From the NCBI GenBank assembly GCA_036826475.1, contig DAISWG010000003.1, positions 31,436-95,435 of the forward strand: 64,000 bases of DNA, written 5' to 3'. Below the pieces are notes generated by a model. That model was not told the DNA's origin, made no database searches, and worked only from the letters and a program-made list of their open reading frames with translations. Origin of the DNA: Miltoncostaea sp036826475. Its GTDB lineage: Bacteria > Actinomycetota > Thermoleophilia > Miltoncostaeales > Miltoncostaeaceae. Shown one piece after another: positions 48,150-56,491 of this stretch (position 1 is the stretch's first letter; each line of letters starts with the position of its first letter). The position numbers were made by a program, and so were the translations under genes.

Positions 48150-48887
48150 TTGGATGGGGCCTTCCGGACCACCGGACCAGGACCGGACGAACTGGACGAC
48201 GCGAACGGACATCGGGCGAGGGTGCTCCTCGTCGACGACCACGCCATCCTGCGCGCGGCGATCGTCCACGTCCTGGGGCGCGCCGACGACATCGCGGTGG
48301 TGGGGCAGGCCGCATCCGCCGAGGACGCCCTGGCCGTCATCCCCGGGCTCGCGCCGGACGTGGTGGTCATGGATGTGCGGATGCCCGGGCTCGGCGGCAT
48401 CGACGGCACCCTGGCCGTGAAGGAGCTGTTCCCCGGCCTCCGGGTCCTGGTGCTGTCGATGCTCGACGACGATGCGACCGTGCGGCGGGCGATGGCCGCC
48501 GGCGCCGACGGATACGTGCCGAAGACGGCGACCGACGACGACCTGGTGGCGGCGATCCGGACGGTGCATGCCGGGGGTCGCGCCGTGCACCCGTCGCTCG
48601 CCGCGCCGCTCGACCGGTCGGCGCCGCCCGACCCGCTCGGGACCCTCACGCCCAACGAGTTCGCGGTGGCCCGGCTCGTCGCGCTCGGCCACACCACCGC
48701 CGAAATCGGCGCGCAGCTCGGCGCCGGGCCGCGGGCCGTCGAGCACGCGCGGGCGACGGCGCTCGACAAGCTGGGCGCGCGAACCCGTGCCGAGCTCGTC
48801 AGCGCCTTCCGCGACGCCGGGCGCTTCGGCTCCGGCGCGCCGGCCGTCCGCCCGTCCCCGGCCCCTGCGCAATCGCGGTCCGGGTGA
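48150..48887 (+). CDS. NarL/FixJ-type response regulator
   Basis: About 245 residues from a TTG at 48150; a GTG at 48222 (VLLVDDHAIL) would be the shortest workable start. The receiver domain has the acidic pair (LVDDH), phospho-acceptor Asp in VVVMDVRMPG and Lys in GYVPKTAT. The C-terminal LuxR HTH (LTPNEFAVARLVALGHTTAE) is somewhat divergent in its recognition helix (GAGPRAVEHARA). No sensor kinase is adjacent. A short CTCCGC-GGC-GCGGAG hairpin follows at 48898-48912. Confidence 0.88.
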   Translation: MDGAFRTTGPGPDELDDANGHRARVLLVDDHAILRAAIVHVLGRADDIAVVGQAASAEDALAVIPGLAPDVVVMDVRMPGLGGIDGTLAVKELFPGLRVLVLSMLDDDATVRRAMAAGADGYVPKTATDDDLVAAIRTVHAGGRAVHPSLAAPLDRSAPPDPLGTLTPNEFAVARLVALGHTTAEIGAQLGAGPRAVEHARATALDKLGARTRAELVSAFRDAGRFGSGAPAVRPSPAPAQSRSG

Positions 48888-48998
48888 GCCCCCGGCCCTC
48901 CGCGGCGCGGAGGCGGTCGAGGGCCTCCATGCCCACCGACCGCGACGGCACCGGCACCATCGCCGGGCCGCATGCCCCCCGCGCGACGCGACCCGGGT

Positions 48999-49424
48999 TC
49001 AGCGGCCCGTCAGGTCCATCTTCGCCTCCTGCCAGCGCGCGGTGAGCGCGAACAGCACGACGACGTCCAGCGACAGGGCGATCAGGCTCCACAGCGGGTA
49101 CGCCGGGAACCACGCGAGCTGGATGATCGAGTTGAGCAGGACCACCGCGAACGCGAACCAGCGTCCCCAGCTCTTGAGGGTGAACAGGGCGCCCGCGCCG
49201 AGCATCAGGACGACGCCCCAGATGATCAGGGTCCAGCCCCACGCGGTGTAGTCGGTGGTGACGAGAAGACCGGATTCGGCGACGAGGTAGACCTCGTCCT
49301 TCGCCAGGGCGGCGATGCCCTGGATGATGTCGAGCGCGCCGATCGTGAACATCACGGCGGCGGCGAAGACCACCCATCCGCCCCAGGCGGAGGAGTAGTC
49401 GGAGGGGCTGCGTTGCGTGCTCAT
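48999..49424 (-). CDS. Four-helix membrane protein (DUF7144-like)
   Basis: A 141-residue membrane protein with four helices. WGGWVVFAAAVMFTIGALDI and AWGWTLIIWGVVLMLGAGAL are typical of a family common in Actinomycetota stress loci. GGAGG precedes the ATG at 49424. On the minus strand a TACGTT -10 (49489-49484) lies exactly 38 bp from the palindrome at 49528, linking it to the box regulon. Confidence 0.82.
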   Translation of the reverse strand: MSTQRSPSDYSSAWGGWVVFAAAVMFTIGALDIIQGIAALAKDEVYLVAESGLLVTTDYTAWGWTLIIWGVVLMLGAGALFTLKSWGRWFAFAVVLLNSIIQLAWFPAYPLWSLIALSLDVVVLFALTARWQEAKMDLTGR

Positions 49425-49527
49425 GGCGAGGACCTCCGGTGGGATGCCGCGCGCGCCCGCGCGGCGCCGAGTGGCATGTCGCGAACGTAGATCGGGCCCC
49501 GCGGAGGGCCCCCCGCGCACCGAGTGG

Positions 49528-49539
49528 TCACCCGGGTGA
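49528..49539. promoter_or_regulatory. Palindromic box 1, TCACCCGGGTGA
   Basis: A perfect 12-bp palindrome between divergent genes. Leftward, 38 bp then TACGTT; rightward, 37 bp then GAGGAT (weaker). Confidence 0.65.
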
Positions 49540-49627
49540 AACCCCGCGGCGCGCCGGGGCCGGGCGTGCCAGCGATGAGGATCGGTGCGTGCCGCGACGG
49601 CGGCGGACCCGAGGGAGGAGTGCGCCG

Positions 49628-50110
49628 GTGGCCATGCGGGTGCTCGAGCGCGAGATGGGCAAGATGCTGGCCGGCATCCAGCGGAACCCGTTCGGCGGCG
49701 CCTGGCGCGCCACCGCCGTCATCACGGCGACGGTCACCGTCGTGGCCGGCCTGCTGATGCGGCTGACCGACCCGGACGAGTTCGGCACCATCGGGGAGGG
49801 GCTCTGGTGGGCGGCGCAGACCGTCTCGACGGTCGGCTACGGCGACATCCTGCCGACGTCGATGGCGGGCCGCCTGCTCGCGGTGCTGGTGATGATGATC
49901 GGCGTCACGTTCATCACCGTCACCAGCGCGGCGATCGCGAGCGCCTTCGTCGAGTCGGCCCGGCGCCGCCGCGTCGCGGCGGGGGTGGGGGAGGCGTCGG
50001 CGGCCGAGCTCCACGATGAGCTGCGGCAGCTCTCTGACGAGGTCCGGCGGCTGCGGGCCGACCTGGAGAGGGCCGGGGTGACCCGTCCCCCGGAGTCGCC
50101 GGGGCCCTAG
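49628..50110 (+). CDS. Two-helix potassium channel
   Basis: A 160-residue ion channel subunit. TM1 is at about 28-45, the pore loop WAAQTVSTVGYGDILP has the K+ filter TVGYGD at 68-73, TM2 is at about 80-102, and a C-terminal coiled coil (ELHDELRQLSDEVRRLRADL) probably holds the tetramer. There is no RCK domain. GTG 49628 with GGAGGAG 7 bases upstream. The stop overlaps the convergent neighbour's stop by four bases (CTAG). Confidence 0.92.
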   Translation: MAMRVLEREMGKMLAGIQRNPFGGAWRATAVITATVTVVAGLLMRLTDPDEFGTIGEGLWWAAQTVSTVGYGDILPTSMAGRLLAVLVMMIGVTFITVTSAAIASAFVESARRRRVAAGVGEASAAELHDELRQLSDEVRRLRADLERAGVTRPPESPGP

Positions 50111-51309
50111 GCGGGGTTCGCCGGTGCCGGGGGCGGCGCGTCGCCCGCGCCCCCGCCCTCGGCGAGGACCTGGCGTCGCAGCGCCTCCGCGCCGACGAGG
50201 GCGGCGACGAGGAGCGCGAGGGTCCCGACGAACCCGCGAACCGAGCCCAGCGGGCTCCACACGAGCAGGAGCAGGAAGACCACGAGGACGCCGCCGTAGA
50301 CGTAGGCCGGGCGCTGGCGCAGCGCGGGCGCGATGAGGTTCCGGAGCCAGGTGCCGAGGCGCGTGGTGCCGGCCACGAGCGCCCACAGCAGGCCCAGCAG
50401 GCCGATGGCGATGAGCGCGATGCCCAGGTCGCGCATGATCGACGTCGAGAGCACCCAGACCTGGCGCGCCGCCGGCTGGCCCTCGGGCGACGAGATCGAA
50501 TCGACGACGGCGTTCCCCGCCACGCGACGCACGGCCAGCAGGATCAGGCCGACCACCAGGAGGCCCCAGGCCGCCACCCGCACCACCTCGCGGCGGGACC
50601 CGGCGGCCAGCCAGATCGCGAGGGCCAGGAGCGCCACGACGATGATGCTCGCGAAGGCCGAGACCCACTTGATGAGCTTGACGTAGTTCTGCGCCGTCTC
50701 CAGGTCGGCGGAGTGGGCGATCGTGATCGAGGCCTCCGGGTCGACGCGCTGGGCGCCCGTGATGCCGAGCTGGTCCCGCAACTCGGAGACGATCTGGCCG
50801 ACGTTCAGGACCACGTCGCCGTTGGCGGTGGTCACCGCGCCGCCCTCGTTGCCCTCGAGGATCGCGACGATCTTGCTGTGGGCCACCCGGTTGGCCTCCT
50901 CCCACAGCGCCTGCACCCGGGGCCGCTCCAGCAGGTCCTCGGCCGCGCTGACGGCCGCCGGGCGCAGTGCGCCGGCGATGGTCGGCGCGAGGCCCTGGAG
51001 CTGGTCGGGGAGGCGCTGCTGGAGGCGGTTCTCGATGTCGCCCTTGCTGTAGGCCGCGTCGACCACCCGAAGCGCGAGGGCGTGGCGGACCTGCTCGTTC
51101 TGGAGCATCTGCGCGCTCTGGTCGACCCAGGTGTTGGTGTCGAGCAGCTGGCGGTTGACCCACACGCTCAGCGACACGACCAGCGTCAGCAGGCACGCCA
51201 GCGCCACGAGCCCGTACGCGATCCCGCGCCGGTGGGTGTGGGTCCAGGCCTTGAAGCCCGCCGCGCGGCCGCTCGTTCCTGAGTCGCTGCTCACCGGGCG
51301 AGCATCCAC
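50107..51309 (-). CDS. Multi-pass membrane protein of unknown function
   Basis: A 400-residue protein. A cytoplasmic N-terminus is followed by TM1 (ALACLLTLVVSLSVWVNRQL), an extracytoplasmic domain of about 150 residues with Asp/Gln-rich helices (DTNTWVDQSAQMLQNEQVRH), then four more helices in the C-terminal half. I do not recognise the family beyond similarity to actinobacterial integral membrane proteins. ATG 51309 or GTG 51294 could be the start. It is divergent from the DUF1269 gene across box 2. Confidence 0.75.
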   Translation of the reverse strand: MDARPVSSDSGTSGRAAGFKAWTHTHRRGIAYGLVALACLLTLVVSLSVWVNRQLLDTNTWVDQSAQMLQNEQVRHALALRVVDAAYSKGDIENRLQQRLPDQLQGLAPTIAGALRPAAVSAAEDLLERPRVQALWEEANRVAHSKIVAILEGNEGGAVTTANGDVVLNVGQIVSELRDQLGITGAQRVDPEASITIAHSADLETAQNYVKLIKWVSAFASIIVVALLALAIWLAAGSRREVVRVAAWGLLVVGLILLAVRRVAGNAVVDSISSPEGQPAARQVWVLSTSIMRDLGIALIAIGLLGLLWALVAGTTRLGTWLRNLIAPALRQRPAYVYGGVLVVFLLLLVWSPLGSVRGFVGTLALLVAALVGAEALRRQVLAEGGGAGDAPPPAPANPA

Positions 51310-51345
51310 CGCCGCCAGGGGGCGGGGCGGGGCGCCGGAAGCGCA

Positions 51346-51357
51346 TCACCCGGGTGA
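51346..51357. promoter_or_regulatory. Palindromic box 2, TCACCCGGGTGA
   Basis: A perfect palindrome; 38 bp to the right is TACCGT (51396-51401), the -10 of the DUF1269 gene. No good -10 lies at this distance on the left. Confidence 0.7.
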
Positions 51358-51435
51358 GCGGAGGGGCGGCCGCATGCCCCGCTCAGCCGCCCGCGTACCG
51401 TCGGGGGCGTCCACGATCCGCGAGGAGGACGCGCG

Positions 51436-51933
51436 ATGCCATCGACCCTGACGGTCTGGAAGTACCACACGCCGGACGGCGCTGAGGAGGCGCTCGGGAT
51501 CCTCGAGCAGCTGAAGAAGGAGCAGCTGATCGAGATCCACGATGCCGCCGTCGTCAGCTGGCCGCCCGACAAGAAGAAGCCCAAGACGAGGGAGCTGAAC
51601 AACCTGACCGGCGCGGGCGCGCTGGGCGGCGCCTTCTGGGGCCTGCTGTTCGGACTGATCTTCTTCGTGCCGCTGCTCGGCCTGGCGATCGGCGCCGCGA
51701 TGGGCGGCCTGGCCGGCTCGCTGACCGACGTCGGCATCGACGACAACTTCATCAAGAAGGTGCGTGACGAGGTCACGCCCGGCACGTCCGCCCTGTTCCT
51801 CATGACGTCCGGCGCCGTGATGGACCGGGTGATGGACCGCTTCGAGGGCCGCGAGCGTCCCGAGCTGATCCAGACGAACCTCTCCGAGAAGGACGAGGCC
51901 GCCCTGCGGCACGCGTTCTCCGAGCACTCCTGA
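51436..51933 (+). CDS. DUF1269 family membrane protein
   Basis: A 165-residue protein. STLTVWKYHTPDGAEEALGI and IEIHDAAVVSWPPDKKKPKT are the family's ferredoxin-like N-terminal half. A Gly-rich double membrane helix (GALGGAFWGLLFGLIFFVPL) follows, then DVGIDDNFIKKVRDEVTPGT. DUF1269 proteins are often stress-induced. AGGAGG precedes the ATG. Controlled by box 2; followed by a strong hairpin. Confidence 0.9.
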   Translation: MPSTLTVWKYHTPDGAEEALGILEQLKKEQLIEIHDAAVVSWPPDKKKPKTRELNNLTGAGALGGAFWGLLFGLIFFVPLLGLAIGAAMGGLAGSLTDVGIDDNFIKKVRDEVTPGTSALFLMTSGAVMDRVMDRFEGRERPELIQTNLSEKDEAALRHAFSEHS

Positions 51934-51945
51934 CGTCGCGCCCGT

Positions 51946-51971
51946 CCCGCGGGGGGAGCCCCTCCCGCGGG
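51946..51971 (+). terminator. Terminator hairpin after the DUF1269 gene
   Basis: CCCGCGGG occurs at both ends (51946-51953 and 51964-51971) and, being self-complementary, forms an 8-bp stem with a G/C-rich loop 13 bases after the stop. Confidence 0.6.
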
Positions 51972-52019
51972 TCGTGGGCGGCCGCGTCCCGCGGCTCCGG
52001 AGGTTTTCGCAGGTCCTGA

Positions 52020-52036
52020 TTGCGGGTTTCCCGCAA
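52020..52036. promoter_or_regulatory. Dyad upstream of the LuxR regulator
   Basis: TTGCGGG-TTT-CCCGCAA is a perfect 7-bp inverted repeat, different from the 12-bp boxes of the neighbours. It may be an operator for the regulator gene's own control. Confidence 0.4.
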
Positions 52037-52149
52037 CGGCTATCCGCGTGCCGGGACTTCCCGTGGACCCCCCGAGGGGGTTCAATGCCGGTGTGGGCGT
52101 GAATGCGGACGAGCGCCCGGCGACTCCTGCCAGGAGGGCCCGCCGGTCG

Positions 52150-54363
52150 ATGCCGGCGACGGGCGGGGGGACCACCGTCCTGCGGTCCAAGCTCGAGCCG
52201 CCCCGGCCGGGCCCGGACCGGGTGCGCCGCCCCCGCCTGGTGGCGCAGCTCGACGCGGCGGCGGGGCTGCCGCTGACCGTGGTGTCGGCGCCGCCGGGCT
52301 TCGGCAAGACCACGCTGCTGTCGCAATGGGTGGCGACCCGCCCGCCCGGGTCGACGGCCTGGGTGACGCTCGACGAGGACGACAACGACCCCGTGCGCCT
52401 CTGGAGCCACGTCTGCGCCGCCCTCGGCGTGGACGGGCCGCTGCCCGAGGACGCGCCGGACCGCCCCGCCGCCTCCGTGGTGCTGGTCGCGGCGGCGCTC
52501 AACGACGCCGATGCGCGCGGCGTGGAGCGCGTGCTGGTGCTCGACGACTACCACCTCGTCACCAACCCGGCGTGCCACGAGCGCGTCAGGTTCCTGGTCG
52601 AGCACCTGCCGGCGCCGCTGCACGTGGTCATCGCCAGCCGCCGCGACCCGCCGCTCCCGCTCGCCCGGATGCGCGCGTCCGGGACGCTCGGTGAGGTGCG
52701 GGCGCGCGACCTGCGGATGGTGCGGGAGGAGTCGCGGCAGCTCATCGACCTGAACGGGGTGTCCCTGTCGGCCGGCGACGTCGGCCGCCTCCACGACAAG
52801 ACGGAGGGGTGGGCGGCCGGTCTCTACCTGGCGGTCCTCTCGCTGCGCGGCCGCGAGGACGTGGCGGCGTTCATGGACGCGTTCAGCGGCTCGAACCGGC
52901 ACATCGTCGACTACCTCACGTCGGAGGTGCTCGCCTCCGAGTCGCCCCAGACGACCGACTTCCTGCTGCGCAGCTCGGTGCTGGACCGGATGTCGGGGCC
53001 GCTGTGCGACGCGGTGCTGGAGACGACCGGGTCGACGGCCCGGCTGCGCGAGCTGGAGCGGCGCAACGTCCTGGTCTGGGCGATCGACGACGACCTGCTC
53101 TGGTTCCGCTACCACCCGCTCCTGCGCGACGTGCTCAGCTTCATGCTCGCCGAGCAGCGGCCCGACGAGGTCGCGCCGCTCCACCTGCGCGCGGCGCAGT
53201 GGTGGGAGGCGGCGGGCGACGCCGAGCGCGCCGTGGAGCACACCCTGTCCGCGCGCGACGCGCGCCGCGCCGCGCGCCTGGTGGGGGCCCACTGGCTCGA
53301 GCTGGCCGGAACCCGCGGCGCCGCCCCCGTCATCGACCGCTGGCTGGAGCGGCTGCCCCAGGCGCTGGTGCTCGGCGATCCGGGGCTGTGCCTCACACGC
53401 GCGGTGCTGGAGGAGGCGCGGGGCGCCCCGCGGCGCGTGGTGGAGCGCTGGCTGGAGGCCGCCGAGCGCAACCCGGACCGCCCGCCGGACGCGACGCCCC
53501 TGCCGTTCGGCACCGACTCGGTGCTGCTGGAGTCGGCGCTGGTGCGCGCGGCCTCGGACGGCCAGGACGTGGGCCGGCGCCTGAGCAGCGCCACCCGCGC
53601 GGCCCGGCTCGCCCGCGACGTGGGCCCCTTCGCGCGCACGCTGGCGGGGACGCACCCGGCGTACGCCCCGCGGCCGGCGGGCCGCCACCCCCGCCCCCCT
53701 GCCACCGCGCGGGCGGCGATGGCCGAGGACGGCGCCCGCGCGCTGCCGCTGCCCACTGCGATCCTGCACGCCATCTGCTCGCTGTCGATGGCGTCGCTGG
53801 GCGACGACTCCGGCGCCGACGAGGAGGCGCGCGCCGCGTTCGCCCGCATGAACGCGCACGGCCACCGGGACACCGCCCAGGCGACGGTCGTGTGGCTGGC
53901 CCACGGCACGGCGTGCGCGCGGCGGGGCGCCCTGGAGCAGGCCGAGGAGGCGCTGCGCCACGCGGTCGCGCTGGCGGAGGCGCCGAACCTGGCGCTCGAC
54001 CGTGCCCACGCGCTGCTGGCGCTCGCGGCGGTGCTGAAGGCGCGGTCGGACGTGGGGTCCGCGGCGCTGGCGGTGGCCCAGGCGCGGCGCATCGTGACCG
54101 GCACGGTCGACCCCGGCCCGCTCCGCCGCCTCGCCGCCGCGTCCCGCGCCCGCGGCGACGCCGCCCTGGCCGAGCCGATCAGCGAGGGGGAGATGCGCAT
54201 CCTGCGCCTGCTGCCGTCGGAGCTGACGCTGCGGCAGGTGGGCGACCGGCTGTTCCTCTCGGTGAACACCGTGAAGTCGCACACGCGGCTCCTGTACCGC
54301 AAGCTCGACGCGACCTCCCGCGAGGAGGCCGTCGCGCGCGCCCGTGAGCTGCGCCTGATCTGA
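52150..54363 (+). CDS. MalT-type LuxR-family STAND transcriptional regulator
   Basis: A 737-residue regulator. It has a STAND NTPase with P-loop APPGFGKTTLLSQW (about 41-54) and Walker B LVLDDYHLVTN, helical repeats with an Ala/Arg-rich middle, and a C-terminal LuxR HTH at about 675-737 (ISEGEMRILRLLPSELTLRQ; LSVNTVKSHTRLLYRKL). ATP and a ligand would switch it to an oligomer that activates transcription. It is encoded in the middle of the box-bearing block and is the obvious candidate for binding those palindromes. Start ATG 52150 with AGGAGGG 11 bases upstream; in-frame GTGs at 52093/52099 are alternatives. Confidence 0.9.
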   Translation: MPATGGGTTVLRSKLEPPRPGPDRVRRPRLVAQLDAAAGLPLTVVSAPPGFGKTTLLSQWVATRPPGSTAWVTLDEDDNDPVRLWSHVCAALGVDGPLPEDAPDRPAASVVLVAAALNDADARGVERVLVLDDYHLVTNPACHERVRFLVEHLPAPLHVVIASRRDPPLPLARMRASGTLGEVRARDLRMVREESRQLIDLNGVSLSAGDVGRLHDKTEGWAAGLYLAVLSLRGREDVAAFMDAFSGSNRHIVDYLTSEVLASESPQTTDFLLRSSVLDRMSGPLCDAVLETTGSTARLRELERRNVLVWAIDDDLLWFRYHPLLRDVLSFMLAEQRPDEVAPLHLRAAQWWEAAGDAERAVEHTLSARDARRAARLVGAHWLELAGTRGAAPVIDRWLERLPQALVLGDPGLCLTRAVLEEARGAPRRVVERWLEAAERNPDRPPDATPLPFGTDSVLLESALVRAASDGQDVGRRLSSATRAARLARDVGPFARTLAGTHPAYAPRPAGRHPRPPATARAAMAEDGARALPLPTAILHAICSLSMASLGDDSGADEEARAAFARMNAHGHRDTAQATVVWLAHGTACARRGALEQAEEALRHAVALAEAPNLALDRAHALLALAAVLKARSDVGSAALAVAQARRIVTGTVDPGPLRRLAAASRARGDAALAEPISEGEMRILRLLPSELTLRQVGDRLFLSVNTVKSHTRLLYRKLDATSREEAVARARELRLI

Positions 54364-54376
54364 CCCCCCGGTGGGT

Positions 54377-54419
54377 CCCCGGGTCGATCGAGGTCGCGCG
54401 GTCTCGATCGCACCCGGGG
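54377..54419 (+). terminator. Long hairpin after the LuxR regulator
   Basis: CCCCGGGT-CGATCGAG pairs with CTCGATCG-C-ACCCGGGG, a 16-bp stem with one bulged C and a 10-base loop, starting 14 bases after the stop. Confidence 0.7.
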
Positions 54420-54478
54420 GAACGTGCGGGGGAGGGGGGCCCGACGACCCCGATCGCACCTGTTGCAGGGCGGTGAAG

Positions 54479-54490
54479 TCGCCCGGGTGA
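54479..54490 (+). promoter_or_regulatory. Palindromic box variant, TCGCCCGGGTGA
   Basis: One mismatch from the other boxes. Exactly 38 bp downstream is GAGGCT, a weak -10, before the small gene at 54560. Confidence 0.45.
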
Positions 54491-54559
54491 ACGACCCCGG
54501 CGGCCGGACACCCCCCCACCCCCGGTGGGAGGCTGCGATCCCCAGCGAAGGTGAGGGCG

Positions 54560-54787
54560 GTGGCGCAGTACCGGGTCGAGGTCGCGGGACACGTCGCGTC
54601 CCGTTTCACGGACACGTTCGACGTCGTGCTGGTCGAGATGCGCCGCGGCCGCACGATCCTGACGCTCGACCTGCAGGATCAGGCCGCGCTCCACGGGCTG
54701 CTCGAGATGCTGGAGAGCGGGGGGATCGAGCTTGTCGCGGTCAACCGGGCGGACGCCGTCGACGCGCCCGGCGCCTCACCCGGGTGA
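54560..54787 (+). CDS. Small conserved hypothetical protein
   Basis: A 75-residue protein (VAQYRVEVAGHVASRF; ILTLDLQDQAALHGLLEMLE) of a small alpha/beta type I have seen as a conserved actinobacterial hypothetical protein that often appears near MalT-type regulators; function unknown. GTG 54560 is preferred for its AAGGTGAGG upstream; GTG 54551 is possible. Its stop overlaps that of the convergent hydrolase within a perfect palindrome. Confidence 0.65.
   Translation: MAQYRVEVAGHVASRFTDTFDVVLVEMRRGRTILTLDLQDQAALHGLLEMLESGGIELVAVNRADAVDAPGASPG
54776..54787. promoter_or_regulatory. TCACCCGGGTGA palindrome across two convergent stops
   Basis: The palindrome encodes Ser-Pro-Gly-stop on both strands. 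It may be chance sharing of stops, or a box of the same regulator with no promoter beside it. Confidence 0.3.
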
Positions 54788-55561
54788 CGCCGGGCTGATC
54801 CCGGTCGAGCCGCCGGGCTCCAGCACGCGCACATCGACGCCGGGCGCGAGCCGCGCCGCCGCCCGCCGCAGATCCTCTCCCGGCGACCGCAGGTAGCCGG
54901 CCGAGCGCGGCACCCCCACGGGGGCGTAGGTGCCCCAATGGACCGGCACGGCCATCCGCGGCCGCATCACCGCCAGGGCGCGCGCCGCCCGCTCGGCGTC
55001 CAGGTGACCGGGGCCGAGGGTGGGGCCCCAGCCGCCCACGGGGATCAGGGCGGCGTCGAGGCCGGCCTCCGCGATGTCGGCCATGCCGGGGAACAGGTCG
55101 GTGTCGCCGGCGAACCACACCCGCGCCGGGCCCTCAACCACGTAGCCGAGGGCGGTGACGTGCACGGCGCGCCGCACCCGGGGCCCGCGCGTCACGGCGC
55201 CGCCGTCGTGCTCGGCGCGGGTCGCCCGGATCGTCAGCCCCCCGACGTCCGCGGCGGCGCCCGGCTCCATCTCCACCACCTCCCGGCGCCCCGCGCGCCG
55301 CAGCACCGGCACGGCGCCGGCGGGGGCGATCACCGGCACGTCCGGGTCGATCCGGCGCAGCGTCGGCACGTCCAGGTGGTCGCGGTGCATGTGGGAGATC
55401 AGGATCGCGGACAGCCCCTCCGTGATCCCCTCGGGCACCGGCACCAGGCGCCGCAGGTGGGCGATGCGGCGCGCGAGCACCGGATCGGTGAGCACCGCCT
55501 CGCCCCCCATCGCGATCCGCACGGTGGCGTGGCCCGCCCAGGTCAGTCGTGCAGGGTCCAC
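54776..55561 (-). CDS. MBL-fold metal-dependent hydrolase
   Basis: A 261-residue metallo-beta-lactamase-fold hydrolase of the UlaG/YtnP-like type. LTWAGHATVRIAMGGEAVLT is the first strand; the metal motif is SHMHRDHLD, with ATRAEHDGG and WFAGDTDLFP further on. Substrate unknown. The GTG start lies 19 bases inside the end of the YihY gene, so it is the last gene of that operon. Confidence 0.9.
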   Translation of the reverse strand: MDPARLTWAGHATVRIAMGGEAVLTDPVLARRIAHLRRLVPVPEGITEGLSAILISHMHRDHLDVPTLRRIDPDVPVIAPAGAVPVLRRAGRREVVEMEPGAAADVGGLTIRATRAEHDGGAVTRGPRVRRAVHVTALGYVVEGPARVWFAGDTDLFPGMADIAEAGLDAALIPVGGWGPTLGPGHLDAERAARALAVMRPRMAVPVHWGTYAPVGVPRSAGYLRSPGEDLRRAAARLAPGVDVRVLEPGGSTGISPASPG

Positions 55562-56490
55562 CGGGGCTCCTCGGGGCCGTCCCCGGGCGGCTCGTCACCC
55601 TGCCGGCCCGCAAGCTCCGCGTTGAGCACCGCCGCGCCCACCACCAGGCGGGCCACGATGTAGAGCCACACCAGGATCACCAGCGCCGTCCCGATCGCCC
55701 CGTAGGTGGACTGCGCCCGCTCCGCCCGGCCCACCAGGTACCAGACGGTGAACAGGTGCAGGGCCTCGACGCCGACCGCCACCAGCAGCGCGCCCGGCAC
55801 CAGCTGCGTCCAGTGGCCGCGCCGGTGGGGCAGCCGGACCTGCACGAACATCCACGCCACGAAGTAGAGGACGCCGACCAGCAGCGTCGCGACGATCCCG
55901 GTGCCCTGGTCGGCCTCGCGGAGGCGGGCCGCGAGCATGGTCACGATGATGAGGGCGAGCACGACCCCCGTGAAGCCGAGCGTCGCGCGCACCGGGCTCG
56001 CCGCCTTCTCGCGGGGCAGCCCCCACGCCCAGGCGTGGCTCACCCGGATGGCCTTCTCGGCGCCGACGCCCGCCCAGAGCGTGGCGAAGAGGCCGATGAT
56101 CATTGCGATCCACCAGCCCCGGTCCTTCGCGCCGTCCGCCACGGCCTGCGCCAGCGAGCCGTGCAGACCGAAGTCGTCGGTCACCTGCGCCGGCGTTCCG
56201 TCGTCGATGCTGGTGATGGCGCCCAGCAGCCCCACCGTGAACAGCGCGAACGGCAGCAGCCACAGGAACAGGCGGTAGGCGAGCGCGCCCGCCAGGAGGC
56301 CGCCGAGGCGCTCGGCATCCCGGTCGATGACGTCGAACGCACGCTGGACCAGGGGGAAGCGCACACGCGCGTCCTCGATCTTCTCGCGTGCGGCGGCGGA
56401 GGCCACCTCCGCGCGATGGCGCGCGGTGGCGATACGGCCTCCGGCCTCCTCCTTGCCCTCGGGGGGCGGTTCCGGGCCGGGGGCGTCCAC
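55543..56490 (-). CDS. YihY/BrkB-family membrane protein
   Basis: A 315-residue membrane protein. The N-terminal 45 residues are cytoplasmic and helical; six helices follow (LAYRLFLWLLPFALFTVGLL, MIIGLFATLWAGVGAEKAIR, and others), with the family's C-terminal GAIGTALVILVWLYIVARLV. Proposed role: transport or envelope stability; unproven. GTG 56490 is one base after the upstream stop. Confidence 0.92.
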   Translation of the reverse strand: MDAPGPEPPPEGKEEAGGRIATARHRAEVASAAAREKIEDARVRFPLVQRAFDVIDRDAERLGGLLAGALAYRLFLWLLPFALFTVGLLGAITSIDDGTPAQVTDDFGLHGSLAQAVADGAKDRGWWIAMIIGLFATLWAGVGAEKAIRVSHAWAWGLPREKAASPVRATLGFTGVVLALIIVTMLAARLREADQGTGIVATLLVGVLYFVAWMFVQVRLPHRRGHWTQLVPGALLVAVGVEALHLFTVWYLVGRAERAQSTYGAIGTALVILVWLYIVARLVVGAAVLNAELAGRQGDEPPGDGPEEPRWTLHD

Positions 56491-56491
56491 G